From: Kluyvera georgiana ATCC 51603
Lineage (GTDB): Bacteria; Pseudomonadota; Gammaproteobacteria; Enterobacterales; Enterobacteriaceae
Assembly: GCF_001654985.1 (NCBI RefSeq)
Contig: NZ_LXEU01000043.1
Location: 39,955 to 103,954, forward strand
DNA length: 64,000 nt
Reading direction: 5' to 3'
The position numbers and the translations under genes are program-made. The notes beneath the pieces were generated by a model. The model was not told the origin of the DNA. It saw only the letters and a list, made by a program, of their open reading frames with translations, and did not search any database. This document shows, in pieces, positions 58,289 through 64,000 of the stretch. Positions within the stretch are counted from its first letter, which is position 1; the number at the start of each line of letters is the position of its first letter.

Positions 58289-58363
58289 CCCGGCGGCGCT
58301 GCGCTTGGCCGGGCTACAGGGCTGGTACGTATTTGTAGCCCGGCCAAGCGCAGCGCCGCCGGG
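58289..58363. repeat. REP/BIME-type pair, 30-bp perfect inverted repeat
   Basis: Two 30-bp arms are exact reverse complements, starting CCCGGCGGCGCTGCGCTTGG and ending GCGCAGCGCCGCCGGG, separated by 15 bases (58319-58333). The arm sequence, with GTAGCCCGGCCAAGCGCAGC, is of the repetitive extragenic palindrome type common in Klebsiella and Enterobacter. It lies between the narI terminator and the 3' end of the tyrosine tRNA operon. Confidence 0.88.
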
Positions 58364-58463
58364 ATATATAGGGCAGAGATTTAAAATAGAGTTAGAAAAC
58401 TCACAGAGATAACTAAGGTAGATTTGGATATTTAATGGGGTATGACTAAGAAAAGAGGAGCGT

Positions 58464-58573
58464 GGGGAAGGATTACTCAGCGCGATGCGCTTCGCCCTTC
58501 GGGTCATTGCCTGCGGCAACGCTTTCTCGCTAGCGCTCGAATCGAACCTTAGTCGAAGCTTCTCATCCTTCCC
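58464..58573 (-). ncRNA. RtT-like repeat, distal copy
   Basis: About 110 bases downstream of the second tRNA on the minus strand. Its ends GGGAAGG and CCTTCCC pair, and inside are a GTTGCC/GGCAAC-type hairpin and a stretch like the tRNA T-arm (GGTTCGATTCGAG). In E. coli the tyrT operon ends in repeats that carry the last bases of tRNA-Tyr and yield rtT RNA; this looks like that element. Copy boundaries are approximate. Confidence 0.65.
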
Positions 58574-58632
58574 GCATGGGTAAGATATAAAATTTCAACG
58601 TTTTGATTAAAGCGGGAGTTATCAGGAAGTGA

Positions 58633-58717
<85 letters not shown>

Positions 58718-58759
58718 ACTGGGGTAATTCAAATTGTAGGTAAAGCTTGAAGATGGGGC

Positions 58760-58871
58760 GGGGGAAGGATTATTTGTCGCTTCGCTCCTCACCCTACGGG
58801 CCGTTGCCGTCGGCAACGTTCTCTCGCATTCGCTCGAACCGAACCTTAATCGAAGGTTCTCACCCTTCCCC
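58760..58871 (-). ncRNA. RtT-like repeat in the tRNA-Tyr spacer
   Basis: About 112 bases between the two tRNA genes, related to the distal copy. GGGGAAGG and CCTTCCCC close it. Inside are GAACCTT-N5-AAGGTTC and CGTTGCCGACGGCAACG hairpins, giving a cloverleaf-like fold on the transcribed strand. The terminal stem and the AAGGTTC segment copy the T-arm and acceptor end of tRNA-Tyr. Confidence 0.65.
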
Positions 58872-58928
58872 GACAAGCGCAAACTTCTGCATTGCTCATC
58901 GAGTTTACTACATTACTGTAGTGAATAA

Positions 58929-59013
<85 letters not shown>

Positions 59014-59067
59014 ACTGGGGTAATGCTTGGTTTTACTGGCCTGCTTCCTTCTCGGGAAGCGGGGCGC

Positions 59068-59095
59068 ATCATATCAAATGACGCGCCGCTGTAAA
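59068..59095 (-). promoter_or_regulatory. Stable-RNA promoter of the tRNA-Tyr operon
   Basis: On the minus strand TTTACA, 16 bases, TATGAT, followed by the GC-rich discriminator GCGCCCCGC. This is almost letter for letter the E. coli tyrT promoter, which is growth-rate and stringently controlled. The AT-rich stretch upstream (59100-59140) probably holds Fis sites. Confidence 0.93.
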
Positions 59096-59176
59096 GCATT
59101 CGTTTATCGAAAATGAACTGTTTGCCTGCTTTTTATCCGCACCGGGTTAAAGCTAATCAATTCATTTCGCTAACGA

Positions 59177-60019
59177 TTAAAGAATAATCGTGCGATTACC
59201 GTAAACGAAAACACGCTGCGCCAGCACCTGATACAGCGCGCGGCTCAATACGTTTTTCTCCACGTCACGTCCGGCTCGCATCATATCTTCTGCCGTGTAG
59301 GTGTGGTCGACGTGGATAACGTCCTGCATGATGATCGGGCCTTCATCCAGGTTATCGTTCACGTAGTGAGCGGTCGCGCCGACAATTTTCACGCCGCGCT
59401 CATAGGCCTGATGGTACGGACGCGCGCCGATAAATGCGGGCAGGAACGAGTGGTGAATATTGATGATTTTATTCGGGAAGCGAGCGACAAATTCCGGTGT
59501 CAGCACGCGCATGTATTTGGCGAGGACGACATAATCCGGCTGGTGGGCTTCAATGGCATCGGCCATCTGCTGGTCATGTTCTTCACGTGCCAGACCTTCA
59601 TGACTGACCAGCTGGAACGGAATACCAAAGCGTTCAACCAGCGAACGCAGCGTTTCGTGGTTCCCGATGACGGCGGCAATTTCAACGTCCAGTCCACCGT
59701 AGTTAGCTTTCATCAGCAGGTCGCCCAGACAGTGGGCTTCTTTTGTGACCAGAATGACGATACGGCGGCGGCCCGCAGGGTTAAGCTCACGTACGGAACC
59801 TTCCGGCAGCGCGCTGTCTAAATCTGCAAGCAGGGTAGAGTCGTTGAAGATGCCTTCCAGTTCGGTACGCATAAAGAAACGCCCGGTGCGGTGATCGACA
59901 AATTCGTTATTCTGCACGATGTTCAGCTCGTGTTTGTAGCAGATGTTGGTGATGCGCGCGATCAGGCCTTTCTGGTCAGGACAGATGGTGCGTAGAACTT
60001 TTCGTTGGATGGAATGCAT
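59177..60019 (-). CDS. purU: Formyltetrahydrofolate deformylase
   Basis: 280 residues, as in E. coli PurU. It hydrolyses 10-formyl-THF to formate and THF, supplying formate for PurT and balancing one-carbon pools. An N-terminal ACT domain (LRTICPDQKGLIARITNICY, residues about 8-85) senses glycine and methionine. The C-terminal formyltransferase-type domain has INIHHSFLPAFIGARPYHQA, with the catalytic Asn and His, and the Asp in NDNLDEGPII. Confidence 0.97.
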   Translation of the reverse strand: MHSIQRKVLRTICPDQKGLIARITNICYKHELNIVQNNEFVDHRTGRFFMRTELEGIFNDSTLLADLDSALPEGSVRELNPAGRRRIVILVTKEAHCLGDLLMKANYGGLDVEIAAVIGNHETLRSLVERFGIPFQLVSHEGLAREEHDQQMADAIEAHQPDYVVLAKYMRVLTPEFVARFPNKIINIHHSFLPAFIGARPYHQAYERGVKIVGATAHYVNDNLDEGPIIMQDVIHVDHTYTAEDMMRAGRDVEKNVLSRALYQVLAQRVFVYGNRTIIL

Positions 60020-60067
60020 TGCCGGGTAAATCCTGTTGATAATGTTTGCGAAGCTGTTGTCGGGCGT

Positions 60068-60526
60068 TTACTGCCCGCAGCATTTTTTAAATTTTTTCCC
60101 TGAACCGCAAGGGCAGGGATCGTTTCTGCCAATCACTGGCCGCGTACCGTCGATATAGTACCACTGACCGTTTTCATTTAAGAATCGTGAACGCTCAATG
60201 ATGGCGCCATTCTTGTTATGTTCACGGAAACGAGCGACGAAGCTGACAAAACCTTCATTCTCGTGGCGGCCATCTTCGGCAGCGAAAACGGTCAGCCCTA
60301 GCCATTCGGTATGAGCAAAACCGCTATGGATTTCATCGCGAAACGCGCCAGCCTGACATGTGGGATGCCAGGTTTTCACCAGATAATCTGCATCCTTCTT
60401 CACGAAGGCGCAATAGCGTGAGCGCATAAGGTGTGATGGGCTCGGTGCGACTTCGTTGCCCGACAGATAACGCTGGCAACATAAGCTATACTCGAGAGCG
60501 CTCCCACAGGGGCAAAGTTCAGACAA
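60068..60526 (-). CDS. ychJ: YchJ, SEC-C motif protein
   Basis: 152 residues from a TTG start at 60526, with GGGAG six bases before it. That length equals E. coli YchJ; the longer ATG-led frame (from 60640) runs over the rssA start and is not used. Metal-binding SEC-C-like motifs are found at both ends: [14 protein letters not shown] at the N-terminus and [15 protein letters not shown] at the C-terminus. Between them is an NTF2-like domain ([20 protein letters not shown]). The function is not established. It lies divergent to rssA. Confidence 0.92.
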   Translation of the reverse strand: MSELCPCGSALEYSLCCQRYLSGNEVAPSPSHLMRSRYCAFVKKDADYLVKTWHPTCQAGAFRDEIHSGFAHTEWLGLTVFAAEDGRHENEGFVSFVARFREHNKNGAIIERSRFLNENGQWYYIDGTRPVIGRNDPCPCGSGKKFKKCCGQ

Positions 60527-60639
60527 AGAGATCTCCCTGAAGCGATAAATTAACGGCGACGTTACGCCCGATAGCACTATGGTAACCGAGCGATGGAGAT
60601 GATGCCACGCCAGAAGCAAGAGGATGTTTATCGGTAACA

Positions 60640-61551
60640 ATGAGAAAGATTAAAATTGGCCTGGCGTTAGGTTCAGGGGCGGCGCGGGGCTGGTCGCATA
60701 TTGGCGTGATTAAAGCGCTGCAGAAAATGGGAATAGAGATTGATATCGTTGCCGGATGTTCCATTGGTTCGCTGGTAGGGGCGGCTTACGCCAGCAATCA
60801 TCTCCCGGCGCTGGAAAAGTGGGTCTGTTCATTCAGCTACTGGGACGTGCTACGTCTGATGGATTTATCATGGCGGCGGGGCGGCCTGCTTCGCGGCGAG
60901 CGCGTCTTTAATCACTATCGGCAGATTATGCCGAACGACACGATCGAACAGTGTGAGCGTCGTTTTGCGGCGGTGGCGACGAACCTAAGCACCGGTCGTG
61001 AGCTGTGGTTTACCGAAGGCGATTTGCATATGGCGGTTCGAGCTTCGTGCAGTATTCCAGGGCTGATGGCGCCGGTGCAGCATAACGGTTACTGGTTAGT
61101 GGATGGCGCGGTAGTCAACCCGGTACCGGTTTCGCTAACACGTGCGTTGGGGGCCGATATCGTTATTGCGGTCGATTTGCAACATGACGCACACCTTATG
61201 CAGCAGGATCTCCTGTCCGTCAATATTCAGCCCGATGTAGAGATGAATGAATCGCCAGATGAGCTATCATGGCATGAGCGCCTGCGCTCCCGGTTAGGGC
61301 GCGTTGCTTCTCGCCGGTCGGTGGTTGCGCCCACAGCAATGGAAATTATGACAACCTCAATCCAGGTGCTGGAAAATCGGCTCAAACGTAACCGCATGGC
61401 GGGTGACCCGCCGGACATTCTGTTACAGCCGTTTTGTCCCCAGATTTCAACTCTGGATTTTCATCGAGCTTCATCTGCAATAGCCGCGGGTCAACAAGCG
61501 GTTGAAAAAAAGACAGATGAGCTACTGCCTTTGGTACAGAGTTCGACTTAA
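60640..61551 (+). CDS. rssA: Patatin-like phospholipase RssA
   Basis: A 303-residue patatin-family serine hydrolase. The oxyanion loop [17 protein letters not shown] is at the N-terminus, the nucleophile Ser in GCSIGS (GxSxG) is near residue 42, and the catalytic Asp is in [10 protein letters not shown]. It is cytoplasmic or peripherally membrane-bound; the substrate is unknown. It precedes rssB as in E. coli, but its link to RpoS turnover is only by location. Confidence 0.95.
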   Translation: MRKIKIGLALGSGAARGWSHIGVIKALQKMGIEIDIVAGCSIGSLVGAAYASNHLPALEKWVCSFSYWDVLRLMDLSWRRGGLLRGERVFNHYRQIMPNDTIEQCERRFAAVATNLSTGRELWFTEGDLHMAVRASCSIPGLMAPVQHNGYWLVDGAVVNPVPVSLTRALGADIVIAVDLQHDAHLMQQDLLSVNIQPDVEMNESPDELSWHERLRSRLGRVASRRSVVAPTAMEIMTTSIQVLENRLKRNRMAGDPPDILLQPFCPQISTLDFHRASSAIAAGQQAVEKKTDELLPLVQSST

Positions 61552-61642
61552 GGCATTTTTTTCGACTACTTCAGCAAATTCTGAAAGGCGATTATCACAA
61601 TAGCATGCCACTATTTAGATATCGTCGGGCAGGGGAGACATC

Positions 61643-62656
61643 ATGACGCAGCCGTTGGCGGGAAAACAGATTTTGATTGTCGAAGACGAACCGGTTTTCC
61701 GCTCACTTATGGATTCATGGCTTTCGTCGCTCGGCGCACGCACGCTACTGGCTCAGGACGGCATTGATGCGCTTTCGCAGTTGGAAAGCCAAAGGCCCGA
61801 TCTGATGATCTGTGACCTGGCAATGCCGCGCATGAACGGCTTGCAGCTGGTAGAGCACCTACGCAATGCCGGTGATGCGCTACCTATTCTTATCATTTCC
61901 GCGACCGAAAATATGGCCGATATAGCCAAAGCGCTGCGTCTTGGCGTTCAGGACGTGTTATTAAAACCGGTTAAGGATTTGAATCGTCTGCGGGAAACCG
62001 TATTGGCCTGCCTGTACCCCAATATGTTTAATTCCCGGGTGGAGGAAGAAGAGCGGCTATTTGAAGACTGGGATGCGCTAGTGAGCAACCCCGCAGCGGC
62101 GGCAAAACTTTTACAAGAGTTGCAGCCGCCGGTTCAGCAAAAAATATCGCACTGCCGGATAAATTATCGTCAGCTGATGGCGGTCGATGCGCCTGGTCTG
62201 GTTTTGGATATTGCGCCGCTTTCTGAGCACGATTTGGCATTTTATTGCCTGGATGTTACCCGTGCGGGCGATAATGGGGTTCTGGCGGCGTTATTATTAC
62301 GCGTGCTATTTAATGGTCTCCTGCAAGAACAGTTGGCGCATCAAGGCCAGCGACTACCAGAATTAGGGAGTTTGCTAAAGCAGGTCAATCAGCTTTTGCG
62401 TCAGGCAGATCTTCCCGGTCAGTTCCCGCTGCTTGTGGGTTATTATCATAGCGGGTTAAAAAATCTCATCCTGGTATCCGCTGGCTTAAACGGCACATTA
62501 AATACCGGCGAACATCAAATACAAATAAGCAATGGCGTACCGCTGGGTACGTTGGGTAATGCTTATCTCAACCAAATAAGCCAGCGCTGTACTTCGTGGC
62601 AGTGTCAGATTTGGGGAAATGGTGGCCGTTTACGCTTAATGTTGTCTGCGGAATGA
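61643..62656 (+). CDS. rssB: RpoS adaptor and response regulator RssB
   Basis: A 337-residue protein. The receiver domain (residues 8-120) has ILIVEDEPVF and Asp58 in LMICDLAMPRMNG. A linker follows, then a PP2C-like effector domain without phosphatase residues (about 140-337). It delivers sigma-S to ClpXP and is the limiting adaptor for RpoS degradation. GGGGAG is upstream of the ATG. The gap of 91 bp after rssA probably holds the RpoS-dependent promoter. Confidence 0.96.
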   Translation: MTQPLAGKQILIVEDEPVFRSLMDSWLSSLGARTLLAQDGIDALSQLESQRPDLMICDLAMPRMNGLQLVEHLRNAGDALPILIISATENMADIAKALRLGVQDVLLKPVKDLNRLRETVLACLYPNMFNSRVEEEERLFEDWDALVSNPAAAAKLLQELQPPVQQKISHCRINYRQLMAVDAPGLVLDIAPLSEHDLAFYCLDVTRAGDNGVLAALLLRVLFNGLLQEQLAHQGQRLPELGSLLKQVNQLLRQADLPGQFPLLVGYYHSGLKNLILVSAGLNGTLNTGEHQIQISNGVPLGTLGNAYLNQISQRCTSWQCQIWGNGGRLRLMLSAE

Positions 62657-62670
62657 GCAAACGCATTTTT

Positions 62671-62883
62671 TTACAGGGATAGCTTTAACGGCTTTTCTGC
62701 CGTGGTGCTACTATCTGGAAAATTGATGTGGATATACTCGTCATACTTCAGCGTGCTGGTGCGTTGAACGGACCCGTTATCTTCGGCGGCGGAGTTTAAT
62801 GTCAGCACGAAGTATATGGGCAGCGCTCCTCCTTCAGCCGGGCTTTCGAGTATAAATCTTAATTCGAGGTCATCGCGTCCTTT
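62671..62883 (-). pseudogene. Probable frameshifted small-gene remnant
   Basis: An open frame of 70 codons on the minus strand, without a start codon, ending in TAA at 62671. The product has a protein-like composition, including ELRFILESPAEGGALPIYFV and LKYDEYIHINFPDSS. Just upstream AAAAGGA lies before an ATG (62869-62871) that runs MTSN-stop in the neighbouring frame; adding one base would join it to this frame. I do not recognise the family. It could be a decayed gene, a sequencing error or chance. Confidence 0.35.
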
Positions 62884-62973
62884 TCAGAGCAGCCTCAGTA
62901 GGTTGTGATGATATACTCGACGCGTTATTAATTAACGAGCAAGTTCAAAGTTTGAACAGTTCAGGAGATTTGA
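62884..62973 (+). promoter_or_regulatory. galU promoter and leader
   Basis: ATGATATACT at 62907-62916 is a possible -10 region. The 15-base palindrome GTTCAAAGTTTGAAC lies at 62943-62957, just before the CAGGAG ribosome-binding site; it could form a small leader hairpin or an operator. Confidence 0.4.
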
Positions 62974-63882
62974 ATGGCTGCCCTAAGTTCGAAAGTAAGA
63001 AAGGCTGTTATCCCGGTTGCCGGATTAGGTACAAGGATGTTGCCTGCTACCAAAGCAATTCCTAAGGAAATGTTGCCGCTGGTAGATAAGCCTTTAATTC
63101 AGTATGTCGTGAACGAGTGTATCGCAGCTGGTATCACCGAAATTGTACTGGTTACCCATTCTTCCAAGAATTCTATTGAAAACCATTTCGACACCAGCTT
63201 TGAGCTTGAAGCCATGCTGGAGAAGCGTGTAAAACGTCAGCTTCTGGAAGAAGTGCAGTCTATTTGCCCGCCACACGTCACGATTATGCAAGTACGTCAG
63301 GGGTTGGCAAAAGGCCTGGGCCACGCGGTGCTGTGCGCACATCCTGTCGTTGGCGATGAACCTGTCGCCGTCATCCTGCCGGACGTTATTCTTGATGAAT
63401 ATGAATCCGACCTGAGCCGCGATAACCTGGCTGAGATGATTGCGCGCTTTGACGAAACGGGCGCAAGCCAGATCATGGTTGAGCCGGTTGCTGACGTTAC
63501 CGCCTACGGCGTAGTGGATTGCAAAGGCGCGCCCCTGAATCCAGGCGACAGCGTGCCGATGGTTGGCGTGGTTGAGAAACCAAAAGCCGACGTTGCACCG
63601 TCTAACCTTGCGGTAGTCGGTCGCTATGTTCTGAGCGCGGAAATTTGGCCGCTGCTGGCGAAAACACCTCCAGGCGCAGGCGACGAGATTCAACTGACTG
63701 ATGCTATCGATATGCTGATCGAAAAAGAGACCGTGGAAGCGTACCATATGAAGGGCAAAAGCCATGATTGTGGTAATAAGCTGGGGTATATGCAGGCATT
63801 TGTCGAATACGGTATTCGCCATAATACGCTGGGTGAAGACTTCAAAGCGTGGCTGCAAGACACGCTGGGCATCGCGAAGTAA
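62974..63882 (+). CDS. galU: UTP-glucose-1-phosphate uridylyltransferase
   Basis: 302 residues, the length of E. coli GalU. It makes UDP-glucose for galactose metabolism, LPS core, capsule and osmoregulated glucans. The nucleotide-binding signature [20 protein letters not shown] is near residues 17-36, the substrate region is [14 protein letters not shown], and [14 protein letters not shown] and [12 protein letters not shown] follow. AGGAG is seven bases before the ATG. GalF, its near-paralogue, is excluded by the usual GalU N-terminus and the rssB neighbour. Confidence 0.97.
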   Translation: MAALSSKVRKAVIPVAGLGTRMLPATKAIPKEMLPLVDKPLIQYVVNECIAAGITEIVLVTHSSKNSIENHFDTSFELEAMLEKRVKRQLLEEVQSICPPHVTIMQVRQGLAKGLGHAVLCAHPVVGDEPVAVILPDVILDEYESDLSRDNLAEMIARFDETGASQIMVEPVADVTAYGVVDCKGAPLNPGDSVPMVGVVEKPKADVAPSNLAVVGRYVLSAEIWPLLAKTPPGAGDEIQLTDAIDMLIEKETVEAYHMKGKSHDCGNKLGYMQAFVEYGIRHNTLGEDFKAWLQDTLGIAK

Positions 63883-63892
63883 TATCGTGAGT

Positions 63893-63925
63893 GCAAAAAA
63901 AGCCGGGGAAACCCGGCTTTTTTTA
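63893..63925 (+). terminator. Terminator of galU
   Basis: AAAAAAAGCCGGG, loop GAAA, CCCGGCTTTTTTT: a strong terminator ten bases after the galU stop, usable on both strands. Confidence 0.93.
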
Positions 63926-63950
63926 TTTAAATAACACGAAAGGATAAAAA

Positions 63951-64000
63951 ATGAGCGTGCTTGTGCGATGGCGTTATCAAGCTAAAGGCGATTGCCTGAT
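63951..64000 (+). CDS. Start of an unidentified gene, cut by the window edge
   Basis: An ATG preceded by AAAGGA opens a frame reading MSVLVRWRYQAKGDCL to the window end without a stop. Only 16 complete codons are visible, and I do not recognise the protein. In E. coli the next gene after galU is hns on the other strand, so this would be a different neighbour. It may be a chance frame. Confidence 0.3.
   Translation, partial: MSVLVRWRYQAKGDCL

Overview
The window is chromosomal DNA from a member of the Enterobacteriaceae, most likely from the Klebsiella / Raoultella / Enterobacter / Kluyvera side of the family. The backbone follows Escherichia coli order (ychF-pth-ychH, dauA-prs-ispE-lolB-hemA-prfA-prmC-sirB2-sirB1-kdsA-ldr-chaA-chaC-ychN, ychO-narL-narX-narK-narGHJI, tyrosine tRNA operon-purU-ychJ-rssA-rssB-galU). 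Into it are set blocks that E. coli K-12 lacks or carries elsewhere. The nas nitrate-assimilation operon and the dat-ddc pair point to Klebsiella/Enterobacter. I cannot name a species. I saw no insertion sequence, CRISPR array, prophage or rRNA.

Layout. 1-5522: a xylonate/xyloside cluster (D-xylonate dehydratase cut by the window edge, GPH transporter, GH43 xylosidase, IclR regulator) matching E. coli yagFGHI/xynR, which in K-12 sits in prophage CP4-6. 5779-8136: ychF, pth, ychH. 8216-13059: a second LysC-type aspartokinase with a diverged lysC-like leader, divergent from dat-ddc, which make 2,4-diaminobutyrate and 1,3-diaminopropane. 13256-20756: gfrR-gfrABCDEF, a mannose-family PTS with two SIS-domain deglycases for glucoselysine and fructoselysine, behind a sigma-54 promoter. 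20799-34367: dauA to ychN housekeeping genes, with a type I toxin-antitoxin unit (ldr/rdl) between kdsA and chaA.

34438-58227 is a nitrate super-region. It holds assimilation (nasR, nasF-E-D transporter, nasC/nasB nitrite reductase, nasA nitrate reductase), sensing (narX, narL), transport (narK) and respiration (narGHJI), interrupted only by the invasin-like ychO. The nasF leader shows a two-hexaloop ANTAR RNA target overlapping an intrinsic terminator, preceded by a sigma-54 promoter and an NtrC-like site. narK and narG have FNR boxes, and narG has a NarL heptamer about 195 bp upstream of the inferred start.

58289-64000: a 30-bp perfect inverted repeat of REP type, two tyrosine tRNA genes with two RtT-like repeats, purU, ychJ, rssA, rssB, a probable frameshifted small-gene remnant, galU and the first codons of an unidentified gene at the edge.

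Most of the window is well-known biology in a locally unusual arrangement. The parts most worth a second look are (i) the aspartokinase next to dat-ddc, which differs from E. coli LysC at several lysine-inhibition positions and has a decayed lysine-riboswitch-like leader, (ii) the continuous nasC-nasB reading frame, (iii) the nas leader RNA, and (iv) the cloverleaf-like repeats in the tyrosine tRNA operon. All identifications rest on reading the sequence and on remembered family features; no database search was run.
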